A DNA stretch of 64,000 bases from Endomicrobium sp. (GTDB lineage: Bacteria; Elusimicrobiota; Endomicrobiia; Endomicrobiales; Endomicrobiaceae): contig JAISQW010000004.1 in the NCBI GenBank assembly GCA_031273925.1, positions 1 to 64,000 of the forward strand, in the 5' to 3' direction. The notes beneath the pieces were generated by a model. That model had not been told where the DNA came from. It saw only the letters and a list, made by a program, of their open reading frames with translations, and made no database searches. Shown here one piece after another: positions 1-8,721 of this stretch. The translations under genes were made by a program, and so were the position numbers. Numbering within the stretch: position 1 is the first letter of the stretch; each line of letters opens with the position of its first letter.

Positions 1-102
1 GAATTAATAATGCCGATAGCTATGGAGGAGCAATTAAGATTTGCGATTAGAGAAGGTAGCAGAACTGTTGGTTCAGGAATTGTAACTGAAATTTTAGATT
101 AA
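1..102 (+). CDS. tuf: Elongation factor Tu, C-terminal end (partial)
   Basis: The first 34 codons of the window, up to a TAA stop, encode the tail of EF-Tu ([19 protein letters not shown]... ending [10 protein letters not shown]). This is the end of domain 3, which helps bind aminoacyl-tRNA. EF-Tu carries aminoacyl-tRNA to the ribosome in a GTP-dependent way. The rest of the gene lies upstream of the window. Its position just before rpsJ is the classic str-S10 junction, so the ribosomal operon probably continues from rpsL-rpsG-fusA-tuf outside the window. Confidence 0.93.
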   Translation, partial: ELIMPIAMEEQLRFAIREGSRTVGSGIVTEILD

Positions 103-163
103 TTAAGAAATATTTTATACAATAAAGAAATTAGTTAGAAAATTAAATAAGGTTAATTATTAT

Positions 164-490
164 ATGGTAAATGAGAAAGCAGTTATCACACAACGTTTAA
201 GAATTAAATTACGAGCATATGATCATAAAATGTTAGATGATTCAATTGCTAAAATAATAAATACAGCAAAACGTACTGGAGCTACTATAACTGGGCCAAT
301 ACTTTTGCCAACTATTAAAAAAAAATATACCGTTAATAAATCTGTTCACACAGACAAAAAATCTCGTGAACAGTTTGAAATGAGAATTCATAAAAGATTG
401 ATTGATATTCGTGATCCATCTTCAAAAACTATTGAAGAATTAACAAAACTAGATTTACCTGTTGGTGTTGATATTGAAATAAAAATGTAA
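164..490 (+). CDS. rpsJ: 30S ribosomal protein S10
   Basis: S10 is a 30S head protein that in other bacteria also takes part in Nus-dependent antitermination. The 108-residue product has the family start ([17 protein letters not shown]), the central GPILLPT loop and [16 protein letters not shown] near residue 70. It is a few residues longer at the N terminus than usual ([10 protein letters not shown] precedes the conserved core). It opens the S10-spc-alpha supercluster, 61 bases after the tuf stop. I see no strong Shine-Dalgarno, only an AAGG about 11 bases upstream. Confidence 0.97.
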   Translation: MVNEKAVITQRLRIKLRAYDHKMLDDSIAKIINTAKRTGATITGPILLPTIKKKYTVNKSVHTDKKSREQFEMRIHKRLIDIRDPSSKTIEELTKLDLPVGVDIEIKM

Positions 491-526
491 TCTTAATGAT
501 TAACAAAGTAAAAAAAAAGAGGTTTT

Positions 527-1186
527 GTGTTGAAATTTATAATTGGCGAAAAAATTGGTATGACACAAATTTTCGATGTTAGTGGTAGTGTTATTCCTGT
601 AACAATAGTGAAAGCAGGTCCTTGTATTGTTACTGCTATGCGTACAGTTGAAAAAGATAATTATTGTGCTGTTCAACTTGCTTTTGGTGATATAAAAGAA
701 AAAAAACTCAATAAGTCCATTATTGGATTTTTCAAAAAAAATAATCTTCCTTTCAAAAAAAATATTCGTGAATTTAAAATTCCATTTTCTGAAATTAAAA
801 AGTTTTTGATAGGTCAAGAAATAAAAGTAGATATATTTAACATTGGAGATTACGTTGATGTTTGTGCTTTATCAAAAGGTAAAGGATACGCTGGTGTTAT
901 TAAAAGACATAATTTTAGTATGCAACCTAAAACTCATGGACAATCTGATAAAACTCGTGCTAGAGGATCAAGTGGTGGTCAGGGGCCTCAAAGGGTTTTT
1001 AAGGGCATGAAAATGGCTGGACATCTTGGTAATAAATATGTTACAATACAAAAGTTGCGTGTTGTGAAGGTATTTTTAGAACAAAATATTTTATTGATTA
1101 AAGGTGCGGTTCCTTCGGTCAATACTGGACTTTTGTTAATAAGTTCCACAATTAAAAATTTCAAAAATTTTAAAGTACTAAAGTAA
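527..1186 (+). CDS. rplC: 50S ribosomal protein L3
   Basis: L3 is a 50S assembly-initiating protein that reaches toward the peptidyl-transferase centre. The 219-residue sequence starts with the family motif IGEKIGMTQIF and has the long central extension RHNFSMQPKTHGQSDK...GGQGPQRVFKGMKMAGHLGN around residues 125-165. The start is GTG at 527 or the next codon TTG at 530. An AAAAGAGG Shine-Dalgarno lies just upstream and fits either. It is slightly longer than the roughly 209 residues usual in proteobacteria. Confidence 0.96.
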   Translation: MLKFIIGEKIGMTQIFDVSGSVIPVTIVKAGPCIVTAMRTVEKDNYCAVQLAFGDIKEKKLNKSIIGFFKKNNLPFKKNIREFKIPFSEIKKFLIGQEIKVDIFNIGDYVDVCALSKGKGYAGVIKRHNFSMQPKTHGQSDKTRARGSSGGQGPQRVFKGMKMAGHLGNKYVTIQKLRVVKVFLEQNILLIKGAVPSVNTGLLLISSTIKNFKNFKVLK

Positions 1187-1208
1187 TTATTACAAATAGA
1201 GATAAAAT

Positions 1209-1850
1209 ATGAATCTTGAAACAATAGTTTATAATGTAAATGGATTTGAAAGTGGAAAAATGAAACTTCCAATTTTATTTAATACTAAGATTTCGGATGT
1301 ACTTTTACATGAAGTTGTAGTAGCATATTTAAATAATAAAAGGTCAGGTACACATAAAACAAAGTCAAGAGGTGAAGTTTCTTTTTCTGGTGCTAAACCA
1401 TGGAAACAGAAAGGAACTGGTAATGCTCGTGCTGGTCAAAGAAATTCTCCTTTATGGAGAAAAGGTGGCGTTGTTTTTGGGCCTAAGCCTAAAAGCTATT
1501 ATATAAAAATATCTAAACGAAAAAAAAGAATATCTTTAAATATGGCTCTTACTTTACAATTTCAAAAAAAAAACATTATTGTTATTGATTCAATAAGTAT
1601 TGATTCTGCAAAAACAAAAAAAGTTGCAAACCTTTTAAAAAATTTAAAGATTATAAATAATAAAGTTATTTTTATGATATCGCTTAATGATTCTAATTTG
1701 AGATTGGCATCAAGAAATATCAAAAATGTGATAATTGAAAATGCAAAAAACATAAATACTTATCAAGTGCTTTTGGCAGATAAATTAGTTACTACACAAG
1801 AAGCAATTGATTTAATAAATAAAAGACAATCTAGTATAGAAATAAAATGA
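1209..1850 (+). CDS. rplD: 50S ribosomal protein L4
   Basis: L4 is a 50S protein whose loop lines the peptide exit tunnel; in E. coli it also represses the S10 operon. Residues 45-105 hold the tunnel loop (GTHKTKSRGEVSFSGAKPWKQ, then GTGNARAGQRNSPLWRKGG). The C-terminal part fits the Rossmann-like body. Length (213 aa) is normal. The stop overlaps the rplW start (ATGA), so the two are translationally coupled. A run of ten A residues (1564-1573) lies inside the gene. Confidence 0.96.
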   Translation: MNLETIVYNVNGFESGKMKLPILFNTKISDVLLHEVVVAYLNNKRSGTHKTKSRGEVSFSGAKPWKQKGTGNARAGQRNSPLWRKGGVVFGPKPKSYYIKISKRKKRISLNMALTLQFQKKNIIVIDSISIDSAKTKKVANLLKNLKIINNKVIFMISLNDSNLRLASRNIKNVIIENAKNINTYQVLLADKLVTTQEAIDLINKRQSSIEIK

Positions 1851-2125
1851 ATATAAAAAATATTTTAAAAAAATTAATAGTTTCAGAAAAAGCGTCTATT
1901 ATGAAAAAAAATGATAACAAATATACATTTGTTGTTCATAAAAACGCTAATAAATTTCATATTAAACAAGCTATTAAAGATTCATTTAATGTGGAAGTTA
2001 GCAACGTTCGTATTTTAAATTATTCAGGTAAAATAAAAAGAATAGGTATTTATTCTGGATATAAAAGTAATTGGAAGAAGGCAATAATAAAACTTAATAA
2101 AGGTCAAGAGATTCATTTTAATTGA
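1847..2125 (+). CDS. rplW: 50S ribosomal protein L23
   Basis: L23 sits at the tunnel exit and docks trigger factor and SRP. The 92-residue product has the N-terminal IVSEKASIMKK motif, TFVVHKNANKFHIKQAIKDSFNVEVSNVRILN in the middle and a basic C-terminal half. This is the expected bacterial L23 pattern and length. The ATG overlaps the rplD stop by four bases (ATGA). Gene order rplC-rplD-rplW-rplB is canonical. Confidence 0.95.
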   Translation: MNIKNILKKLIVSEKASIMKKNDNKYTFVVHKNANKFHIKQAIKDSFNVEVSNVRILNYSGKIKRIGIYSGYKSNWKKAIIKLNKGQEIHFN

Positions 2126-2188
2126 CAAAAAGTAAATTTCTATTGTAAAAAGGTTTTATTATTAGTTTATTAATAGGGAAGTATAATA

Positions 2189-3019
2189 ATGTCAATTAAG
2201 GTTTTTAGGCCATATACACAATCAAGACGTCAAATGTCTGTTTCCAATTTTTCAGATATAACAAAGAAAAAACCAGAAAAGTCTTTAATAAAACCTTTAA
2301 AAAAAAAGGGTGGTCGTAATAATACAGGTAAAATAATGGTTCGTTTTAGGGGTGGTGGTAGTAAAAGATTTCATAGAATTATAGATTTTAAAAGAAATAA
2401 GTTTGATATCTTAGCAAAAGTTATAGCTATTGAATATGATCCTGGCAGATCAAGTAGAATAGCTCTTTTAAAATATGAAGATGGTGAAAAGAGATATATA
2501 ATACAACCTTTAGGTGTAAATATTGGAGATTCTTTATTGTCTGGTCCAAATGCTGATATAAAATCTGGTAATTCTCTCCCGCTTATAAATATTCCTATAG
2601 GTACTTTTATACACAATTTAGAATTATCGACTGGTAAGGGTGGGCAGTTGGTTCGTTCGGCTGGAACAGCAGCCCAAATTCTTTCTAAAGATGCTAATTA
2701 TGCTCGTATAAGAATGCCTTCAAATGAAATAAGGTTAGTACGTGTGAATTGTTATGCAACAATTGGGCAGGTTGGTAATTTAGATCACGAAAATATAATA
2801 CTAGGGTCAGCAGGAAGGAATCGTCACATTGGCAGAAAATCTCATGTTAGAGGAACAGCCATGAATGCAGTTGACCATCCTCATGGAGGTGGTAGAGGAA
2901 GGTCTAAAGGAAATAATCAACCTAGAAGTCCATGGAATCAGCCATCAAAAGGATTTAAGACGAGATCTAAAAAAATTTGGGATTGGATGATATTAAGTTA
3001 TCGTAATGAATCTAAATAG
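2189..3019 (+). CDS. rplB: 50S ribosomal protein L2
   Basis: L2 is one of the most conserved 50S proteins and is needed for subunit joining and peptidyl-transferase activity. The 276-residue sequence has the N-terminal RPYTQSRRQMSVSNF, the RNA-binding core (GGRNNTGKIMVRFRGGG) and the diagnostic C-terminal AVDHPHGGGRGRSKGNN with the conserved histidine near residue 229. Full length. It starts at ATG after a GGGAAG Shine-Dalgarno-like stretch. Confidence 0.98.
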   Translation: MSIKVFRPYTQSRRQMSVSNFSDITKKKPEKSLIKPLKKKGGRNNTGKIMVRFRGGGSKRFHRIIDFKRNKFDILAKVIAIEYDPGRSSRIALLKYEDGEKRYIIQPLGVNIGDSLLSGPNADIKSGNSLPLINIPIGTFIHNLELSTGKGGQLVRSAGTAAQILSKDANYARIRMPSNEIRLVRVNCYATIGQVGNLDHENIILGSAGRNRHIGRKSHVRGTAMNAVDHPHGGGRGRSKGNNQPRSPWNQPSKGFKTRSKKIWDWMILSYRNESK

Positions 3020-3041
3020 TAATTTTTAGGAGTTTATTATT

Positions 3042-3326
3042 ATGAGTCGTTCTATAAAAAAAGGTCCTTATGTAGATGAAAAACTTTTAAAAAAAATTAA
3101 AAAATTAAATGAATCAATGGAAAAAAAGATAGTTAAAACATGGGCAAGATCTAGTGTAATAACACCAGATTTCGTAGGTCATACATTAGCTATACATAAT
3201 GGCAGAAAATTTATTCCTGTATTTATCACTGAACAAATGGTTGGGCATAAATTGGGTGAATTTGCTTTAACAAGAACTTTTAGAAGTCATGGTGGAATGG
3301 TTACAAAATCACAAGAAATTTCTTAA
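3042..3326 (+). CDS. rpsS: 30S ribosomal protein S19
   Basis: S19 is a 30S head protein that contacts S13 and the A-site finger bridge. The sequence [19 protein letters not shown] at the start and [18 protein letters not shown] near the end are family hallmarks. Length 94 residues is normal. A clear AGGAG precedes the ATG by about eight bases. It lies 22 bases after rplB and before rplV as in other S10 operons. Confidence 0.97.
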   Translation: MSRSIKKGPYVDEKLLKKIKKLNESMEKKIVKTWARSSVITPDFVGHTLAIHNGRKFIPVFITEQMVGHKLGEFALTRTFRSHGGMVTKSQEIS

Positions 3327-3388
3327 TTTCAATTTTGTTGTTAATGAAAGAATTATGTAAATAAAAATAAAAATATTAAGGTAAAAGT

Positions 3389-3718
3389 ATGGAAGCTAGG
3401 GCAACAGTTAAATTCGTAAGGCATACATCTAGAAAAATAAACCAGATTCTTATGCTTATTAGAGCTAAAAAGGTTGAAGTAGCATTTGGAATTCTCTCTT
3501 TTATTCATAAATCAGCTTCATTATGCGTTAACAAAGTTTTAAAAAGTGCTGTTGCAAATGCTGGCAAATTAGAGAATTTTTCAAATCTTAAAATAAAATC
3601 AGCATGGGTTGGAAACGGACGCACTTTGAAAAGAATGCGAGCTGGTCCAATGGGTAGAAGTATGCCTATAAAAAAAAGAACATCACATTTAACAATAGTT
3701 GTTACAGATGAAAATTAA
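3389..3718 (+). CDS. rplV: 50S ribosomal protein L22
   Basis: L22 lines the exit tunnel with its beta-hairpin. The 109 residues include the N-terminal VRHTSRKINQILMLIRAKKVEVAF helix region and the hairpin GNGRTLKRMRAGPMGRSMPIKKRTSHLTIVV. The last part matches the usual RAxGRAxxIxKRTSHITIVV signature, with MRAGPMGRSMPI instead of PRAxGRAxxI. An AAGG lies a few bases before the ATG. Confidence 0.95.
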   Translation: MEARATVKFVRHTSRKINQILMLIRAKKVEVAFGILSFIHKSASLCVNKVLKSAVANAGKLENFSNLKIKSAWVGNGRTLKRMRAGPMGRSMPIKKRTSHLTIVVTDEN

Positions 3719-3823
3719 TGTGCTATTGTTACTATTTTATATATAAAAATATGTAAACATTTTAAAATTAAGAAAAAATGTTATAGAATAAAATATATTT
3801 TTTTTAAATAGATAAGGAGAAAT

Positions 3824-4510
3824 ATGGGTCATAAAGTACATCCAAAAAGTGTAAGATTGGGATATATTTCAGATTGGGAATCAAAATGGTTTAATTTAAA
3901 AGAGATGCCAAATTTTATAGAAGAAGATTATCGTGTTAGGGTTTATTTAAAAAATAAACTTAAGTTAGCATTAGTGTCAAGAATTGTTATTGAAAGATCA
4001 GGTAAATATTTGCGTATAAATGTTCATACAGCTCGTCCCGGTGTTGTAATTGGTAAGAGTGGACAAGGGATTGATAATCTAAAAAAAGAAATAGAATTTT
4101 TAACAAATAAAAAAAGTTTTATTAATGTTATAGAAGTAAAAAAGCCAGAAATTGATGCTCGTCTTGCAGCTGAAAGTATTGCTTTACAGTTGGAAAAAAA
4201 AATTAATTTTAGAAGAGCGATGAAAAAAACAATTGAAAAAGCAATGATAGCTGGTGCCAATGGAATAAAGGTTATGGTTTCTGGTAGACTTGGTGGTGCA
4301 GAAATAGCAAGGACTGAATGGCTTAAAGAAGGAAGAGTTCCATTACAAACTTTTAGAGCAGATATAGATTATGGTTTTGTTGAAGCTTCTACAACTATGG
4401 GTCAAATTGGTGTTAAGGTTTGGATATTTAAAAAAGAATTTTTTAAAAAAACATCGAAAGAATTATTTGAAGAAGTAAAACTTATGGATTTAACAAAATC
4501 AGTTAACTAG
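3824..4510 (+). CDS. rpsC: 30S ribosomal protein S3
   Basis: S3 is a 30S head protein at the mRNA entry tunnel. It begins with MGHKVHPKSVRLGYISDW and carries a type-II KH domain around residues 65-110 (GVVIGKSGQGIDNLKKEI). The C-terminal S3 domain holds GANGIKVMVSGRLGGAEIAR. Length 228 residues is normal. AAGGAG sits six bases before the ATG. The 105 bases after rplV are unusually long for this cluster, but I see no gene or convincing promoter there. Confidence 0.97.
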   Translation: MGHKVHPKSVRLGYISDWESKWFNLKEMPNFIEEDYRVRVYLKNKLKLALVSRIVIERSGKYLRINVHTARPGVVIGKSGQGIDNLKKEIEFLTNKKSFINVIEVKKPEIDARLAAESIALQLEKKINFRRAMKKTIEKAMIAGANGIKVMVSGRLGGAEIARTEWLKEGRVPLQTFRADIDYGFVEASTTMGQIGVKVWIFKKEFFKKTSKELFEEVKLMDLTKSVN

Positions 4511-4586
4511 TACATCAAATAAAGTTTGCTCGTAAGTATGGATTGTATTATATAAACTTGAATAAGTATATAAAAGGTAAAAATAT

Positions 4587-5000
4587 ATGTTAATGCCAAA
4601 AAAAGTTAAATATAGAAAGATACATAGAGGAAGAATGAAGGGAAAAGCTAAGAGAGGTACTTGTTTAGCTTTTGGCAAATACGGTATTCAAGCACTTGAA
4701 CCTGTATGGTTAAGTAACAATCAAATAGAAGCTGCACGTATAGTACTTTCGAGATCTATAAGAAAAGGTGGTAAGATTTGGATTAGAGTTTTTCCTGATA
4801 AACCGATTACTAAAAAACCCGCTGAAACTAGGATGGGTAAAGGTAAGGGCGATCCTCAATTTTGGGTGGCAGTTGTAAAACCTGGACGAATACTATTTGA
4901 AATAGAAGGTATATCAGAAATTGAAGCAAAAAAAGCTTTTATTCTTGCTTCAAATAAACTTCCCATACACACAAAATTTTTGATCAGAGAAAATATTTAA
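4587..5000 (+). CDS. rplP: 50S ribosomal protein L16
   Basis: L16 helps shape the A site of the large subunit. The product begins [19 protein letters not shown] and has [44 protein letters not shown], the standard L16 core including the conserved arginine region hydroxylated in E. coli. Length 137 residues is normal. It is followed two bases later by rpmC. Confidence 0.97.
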   Translation: MLMPKKVKYRKIHRGRMKGKAKRGTCLAFGKYGIQALEPVWLSNNQIEAARIVLSRSIRKGGKIWIRVFPDKPITKKPAETRMGKGKGDPQFWVAVVKPGRILFEIEGISEIEAKKAFILASNKLPIHTKFLIRENI

Positions 5001-5002
5001 TA

Positions 5003-5212
5003 ATGAAAAAGAATGATTTTAATGCAATAAAAGATATATCAGTGGATGAACTTAGTATGAAACTTAAAGAATTACAGGAAAAACTTTTTAAGTTAAAACT
5101 TCATCATTCGATTGGTAATTTAAAAAATCCTATGGAAATAAGAAAAACAAAAAGAAGTATAGCAAAAATAAAAACAATTATTTTTATAAAGATACATAGA
5201 GTGAATGTTTAA
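5003..5212 (+). CDS. rpmC: 50S ribosomal protein L29
   Basis: L29 is a small helical protein near the tunnel exit, close to L23. The 69-residue sequence has the family core LSMKLKELQEKLFKLKLHHSIGNLKNPMEIRKTKRSIAKIKTI. It is predicted to be almost entirely helical hairpin. Only two bases separate it from rplP, which implies translational coupling. Order rplP-rpmC-rpsQ is canonical. Confidence 0.94.
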   Translation: MKKNDFNAIKDISVDELSMKLKELQEKLFKLKLHHSIGNLKNPMEIRKTKRSIAKIKTIIFIKIHRVNV

Positions 5213-5237
5213 TAAAAAAGGCAATAAGTGAGGAAAA

Positions 5238-5483
5238 ATGATAGAACGTAGAAAACGTAAATATCGTGTAGGAGTAGTTGTTGGAGATAAATGTGATAAA
5301 ACAAGGATAGTTTCTGTTGAAAGAACGCATAGGCATCCTTTATATGGACGTATATCACGTATTAAAAGCAAAGTTGTTGTACACGATGAAAAAAATATTT
5401 CTCATGTTGGTAATATGGTTAAAATATTAGAGTCTAGACCTTTATCAAAAACAAAAAGATGGATATTAATTAAAATTTTATAA
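5238..5483 (+). CDS. rpsQ: 30S ribosomal protein S17
   Basis: S17 is an OB-fold primary binder of 16S rRNA. The 81 residues include YRVGVVVGDKCDKTRIVSVE and the signature GNMVKILESRPLSKTKRW near the C terminus. This matches the family GDxVxIxExRPLSKTKxW. Length is normal. A GTGAGGAAAA Shine-Dalgarno region precedes the ATG. Confidence 0.96.
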   Translation: MIERRKRKYRVGVVVGDKCDKTRIVSVERTHRHPLYGRISRIKSKVVVHDEKNISHVGNMVKILESRPLSKTKRWILIKIL

Positions 5484-5549
5484 ATATCCTATTTGTTATA
5501 TTGTTCTTATCAAAAATTAGTAAATAAAATTTAAAAGGAAATATATAAA

Positions 5550-5918
5550 ATGATTCAAGAGAGGACTATTTTAAATGTAGTTGATAATTCTGGTGCCAAA
5601 AAGATACGTTGTTTTAGGGTTACAAAAGGATTAAGACGTCGTTATGCTAGTATTGGTGATATAATTCATGCATCTGTACAACATGCATTACCCCATTCAA
5701 ATATTAAAAAGGGTGATATTGTTAAGGCTGTAGTAGTACGCACAGTGAAAGAAGTTAGACGTAAAGATGGTACTTATATTAAATTTGATGATAATGCAGC
5801 TGTTATTGTTAATGAAAATGGTGAACCTGTTGGAACTCGTATTTTTGGACCAATTGCCAGAGAACTTAGAGAAAAGAATTATTTAAAAATAATTTCTTTA
5901 GCACCAGAAGTGGTATAG
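5550..5918 (+). CDS. rplN: 50S ribosomal protein L14
   Basis: L14 sits at the subunit interface and binds the silencing factor RsfS in many bacteria. It begins [24 protein letters not shown] and contains [51 protein letters not shown], the family signature. Length 122 residues is exactly typical. It starts the part corresponding to the spc operon, 66 bases after rpsQ, with AAGGAAA upstream. Confidence 0.97.
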   Translation: MIQERTILNVVDNSGAKKIRCFRVTKGLRRRYASIGDIIHASVQHALPHSNIKKGDIVKAVVVRTVKEVRRKDGTYIKFDDNAAVIVNENGEPVGTRIFGPIARELREKNYLKIISLAPEVV

Positions 5919-5983
5919 AGATGTTTATCTATCATTAAATAGTAATTTTTAAAAAAAATAATAAAAAATAGGAAACTAAATAA

Positions 5984-6295
5984 ATGTTTAACATTAAAAT
6001 GAAAGATGAAGTTATGGTTTTAGTAGGTAAAGATAAAGGCAAAAAAGGAGAAGTAATTGGCGTTTTTAAGAATAAAAATAAGATTGTTGTTTCAAATATA
6101 AATTTTATTAAAAGACATATTAAACCAACTCGTGAGTATTCAGGTGGAATTAAAGAAATTGAAGCCCCTATTTCTGTTAGTAATGTTATGCTTATATGTA
6201 AAAAATGTGATCGTGTTTTTAGGCCAAAATTTGATAAACTTTATAATGGTAAAAAAATTAGATTGTGTCGTAAATGTGGAGAAATAGTTATGTAG
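5984..6295 (+). CDS. rplX: 50S ribosomal protein L24
   Basis: L24 initiates 50S assembly. The N-terminal half carries the KOW motif (DEVMVLVGKDKGKKGEVIGVF). The C-terminal third has two Cys pairs, CKKC and CRKC, spaced to form a zinc ribbon as in many non-proteobacterial L24 proteins. Length 103 residues is normal. It lies between rplN and rplE as expected. Confidence 0.96.
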   Translation: MFNIKMKDEVMVLVGKDKGKKGEVIGVFKNKNKIVVSNINFIKRHIKPTREYSGGIKEIEAPISVSNVMLICKKCDRVFRPKFDKLYNGKKIRLCRKCGEIVM

Positions 6296-6372
6296 AATTT
6301 TTGAATTTGCTTTGTTTCCATAATTTTGATACTATAAACCGTTGTTAATTAGAAAGTAGAGAAGGGTATTGT

Positions 6373-6978
6373 ATGATAATTGATAGTGAATGTGCAATGA
6401 AAGAATATAGGTCGCGTCTAAAGTGTTTTTATTTAGAAAATATAGTTCGTGATCTTAAAAAGCGTTTTAATTTTAAAAATATACATCAAATTCCACGGCT
6501 TGATAAAATTGTTATAAATATGGGAATAAGTGAAGCAAAAGAAAATATTAAAGTTTTAGATATTGCAGTATTAGAACTTGCAGCTATCACTGGACAAAAA
6601 CCTGTGATATGTCGTGCAAAACATTCTATTTCAAATTTTAAAATTCGTAAAGGAATGCCGATAGGTATTAAAGTAACTCTTAGAAATGTCAGAATGTATG
6701 AATTTTTAGATAGATTTATTAACATTGCTATTCCGCGTATAAGAGATTTTAGAGGAATTAGCAGTAGTTGTTTTGATGGTCGTGGTAATTTTAATATTGG
6801 TTTAATTGAACAGTATATTTTCTCTGAAGTTGATATTGAAAAGTCAGATAAAGCTAGAGGTATGAATGTAAGTATAGTAACTACAGCTAAAGAAGATGGT
6901 ATTGCAATGGCATTATTAGAAAGTTTTGGAATGCCATTTAAAAAGAATAACAATATAAGTTATTATAAAAAAAAGTGA
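6373..6978 (+). CDS. rplE: 50S ribosomal protein L5
   Basis: L5 binds 5S rRNA in the central protuberance. The core has [49 protein letters not shown] and the C-terminal [27 protein letters not shown]. It is 201 residues, about 20 longer than usual, because of an N-terminal extension before MKEYRSRL. The AGAAGGG Shine-Dalgarno 7-8 bases upstream supports the ATG at 6373 rather than the internal ATG at 6397. Confidence 0.95.
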   Translation: MIIDSECAMKEYRSRLKCFYLENIVRDLKKRFNFKNIHQIPRLDKIVINMGISEAKENIKVLDIAVLELAAITGQKPVICRAKHSISNFKIRKGMPIGIKVTLRNVRMYEFLDRFINIAIPRIRDFRGISSSCFDGRGNFNIGLIEQYIFSEVDIEKSDKARGMNVSIVTTAKEDGIAMALLESFGMPFKKNNNISYYKKK

Positions 6979-6991
6979 AAGGTGTTTTTTT

Positions 6992-7177
6992 ATGGCAACA
7001 ATTTCTGCTGTAGCAAAAATGCGCAAATCGCAAAAATTTGCTACTAGACGTAGAAATAGGTGTAGGTTATGCGGAAGATCAAGAGGATTTTATAGGGATT
7101 TTGGAATTTGTAGGATATGTTTGCGTAATTTAGCACGTAATGGTGAAATTCCTGGTGTTACAAAATCAAGTTGGTAA
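6992..7177 (+). CDS. rpsZ: 30S ribosomal protein S14, zinc-binding type
   Basis: S14 is a late-assembling 30S head protein. This is the short 61-residue zinc form, with [20 protein letters not shown] supplying a Cys-X2-Cys / Cys-X2-Cys zinc site, and the C-terminal [14 protein letters not shown]. The long zinc-free type of E. coli is not used here. An AAAGGTG lies just before the ATG. It is 13 bases downstream of rplE. Confidence 0.97.
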   Translation: MATISAVAKMRKSQKFATRRRNRCRLCGRSRGFYRDFGICRICLRNLARNGEIPGVTKSSW

Positions 7178-7200
7178 TAAAATTTTAAAGAAGGTATAAT

Positions 7201-7605
7201 ATGGGTGTAATTATGGATCCAATTTCAGATATGTTTGTACGTATTAGAAATGCTGCTATGAAATTTCATGAAAAAGTTGATATGCCATCTTCAAAAATAA
7301 AAATAGCAATAACTAAAATTTTTAAAGAAGAAGGTTATATTTTGGATTATAAGAATATTAATATTAATGGTCAAAATATTTTAAGAATTTACCTTAAATA
7401 TATAACTGATAGCAAAAAAAATGTCATTTGTGGTATAAAAAGAATTTCAAAATCTAGTTTAAGAATATATAGTGGGTATAAAAGCATACCTAAAACGGTT
7501 GGTGGTTTAGGGGTTACTATTATTTCTACTTCTAAAGGTTTAATGACTGATAAACAGTCAAGAAATAAAAAAATTGGTGGAGAAGTAATAGGTTGTATTT
7601 GGTAG
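7201..7605 (+). CDS. rpsH: 30S ribosomal protein S8
   Basis: S8 binds the central domain of 16S rRNA and in E. coli is the spc-operon repressor. The sequence has MDPISDMFVRIRNAAMKF, the middle region LRIYLKYI and the C-terminal signature ISTSKGLMTDKQSRNKKIGGEVIGCIW (family: STSxGxMTDxxARxxxxGGExLCxVW). The ATG at 7201 is preceded by AAGAAGG at suitable distance; the more conventional MDP start is four codons later. Confidence 0.96.
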   Translation: MGVIMDPISDMFVRIRNAAMKFHEKVDMPSSKIKIAITKIFKEEGYILDYKNININGQNILRIYLKYITDSKKNVICGIKRISKSSLRIYSGYKSIPKTVGGLGVTIISTSKGLMTDKQSRNKKIGGEVIGCIW

Positions 7606-7648
7606 AATGTATATATTATTAAGAGTTTCTATATTGTGGGGATAAAAA

Positions 7649-8224
7649 ATGAGTCGTTTGAGTAAAAAGCCAATTTCTGTTTCAAGGAATATCAATTCAA
7701 CTTTTAAAAATGGAATTTTTGAAGTAAATGGTCCAAATGGAAAACTTTCATTAGTTATTAATAGTAAAATAACTATAAAAATTTGTGATTTTAATATTTT
7801 TGTTGAAGCTTTAGAGGAATCTCGAAAGTCTAATGTTTTACGTGGGCTTACAAGAGGACTTATTGTCAATATGATAAAAGGTGTTGAACATAGTTTTAAA
7901 AAGGAACTTGAAGTCGTAGGGCTTGGATATAAAGTAAATATAGAAAATAACGAAAATGGTTTTAAAAAACTGGTATTGTCTGTTGGTTTTTCTCATTTAG
8001 TAAATCTTTGTATACCGTATGATATAAAAGTTAATACAAATATTATGGCAAATAAAAATACTATAATTACTGTAGTTGGAATTGATAAGTACAAAGTAGG
8101 AGCATTTGCTGCACAAATTAGATTAGTAAAACCACCAGAACCTTATAAAGGCTTTGGCATAAGGTATCTCACTGAAAATATATTAAGAAAAGCAGGTAAA
8201 GCTGCTGCAAGTATGAAAAAATAA
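7649..8224 (+). CDS. rplF: 50S ribosomal protein L6
   Basis: L6 lies near the sarcin-ricin loop. The protein begins MSRLSKKPISV and ends with the family tail KPPEPYKGFGIRYLTENILRKAGK, close to the usual PEPYKGKGIRY. Two repeated L6 folds fit the 191 residues, slightly longer than the standard 175-180. A GTGGGGATAAAA precedes the ATG, providing a GGGG Shine-Dalgarno. Confidence 0.95.
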   Translation: MSRLSKKPISVSRNINSTFKNGIFEVNGPNGKLSLVINSKITIKICDFNIFVEALEESRKSNVLRGLTRGLIVNMIKGVEHSFKKELEVVGLGYKVNIENNENGFKKLVLSVGFSHLVNLCIPYDIKVNTNIMANKNTIITVVGIDKYKVGAFAAQIRLVKPPEPYKGFGIRYLTENILRKAGKAAASMKK

Positions 8225-8277
8225 TCTATGTTATTTTTATCTTTCGTATTTGTATAATTTTTATATTTAATTATAAT

Positions 8278-8640
8278 ATGAAAAATTCAAATAAAAGATT
8301 TAAATGTCGTGTAAAAAGAGTTAGAAACAAAATTTGTGGAACATCAGATAGACCACGTTTATGTGTTTATCGTGGATGTAATCATGTTTATGCACAGATA
8401 ATTGATGACACAAAAGGCATTACTATTGTATCATCGTCAACTTTATCTCGTTATTTTAAAAATAAATCAAATAACTTGAATAATGGCACTAATATTATCG
8501 AATATGTAGGTAATTTTATAGCAAAAGAGGCATTAAAAAAAGGTATAAAAAAAGTGGTTTTTGATCGTAGAGGATATAAATATATTGGTAAAATTAAAAT
8601 TCTTGCCGATGCTGTGAGAAAAAATGGACTAAAATTTTAA
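8278..8640 (+). CDS. rplR: 50S ribosomal protein L18
   Basis: L18 binds 5S rRNA beside L5. The 120-residue sequence has RFKCRVKRVRNKICGTSDRPRLCVYRGCNHVYAQIIDD and the C-terminal KKVVFDRRGYKYIGKIKILADAVRKNGLKF, which match the family (FDRxGYxYHGRVKALADAAREAGLxF). The upstream region is all A/T with no visible Shine-Dalgarno. An A/T-only palindrome follows in the gap before rpsE. Confidence 0.95.
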   Translation: MKNSNKRFKCRVKRVRNKICGTSDRPRLCVYRGCNHVYAQIIDDTKGITIVSSSTLSRYFKNKSNNLNNGTNIIEYVGNFIAKEALKKGIKKVVFDRRGYKYIGKIKILADAVRKNGLKF

Positions 8641-8721
8641 TTTATTGTTGTTATTTTTTTTTAAAAAAAATAAATATTGAAATTATTAATAAATGATCTC
8701 TGTTGTGGGAGGATGGTATTT

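Noticed and set aside
500-1272. Minus-strand ORFs opposite rplC (500-817, 988-1272) and similar track entries
   Set aside because: They are shadows of conserved ribosomal genes in other frames, with no Shine-Dalgarno or recognisable domain.
6307-6335. TTGCTT-17-TACTAT before rplE
   Set aside because: Weak match inside a continuous ribosomal operon; not enough to call a promoter.
6486-6953. 155-codon minus-strand ORF opposite rplE
   Set aside because: It is entirely inside conserved rplE and is hydrophobic low-complexity, as expected from antisense of AT-rich coding DNA.
8650-8674. Long T/A palindrome between rplR and rpsE (T run then A run)
   Set aside because: It is purely A/T, sits inside the ribosomal operon and lacks any GC stem, so I do not call a terminator.
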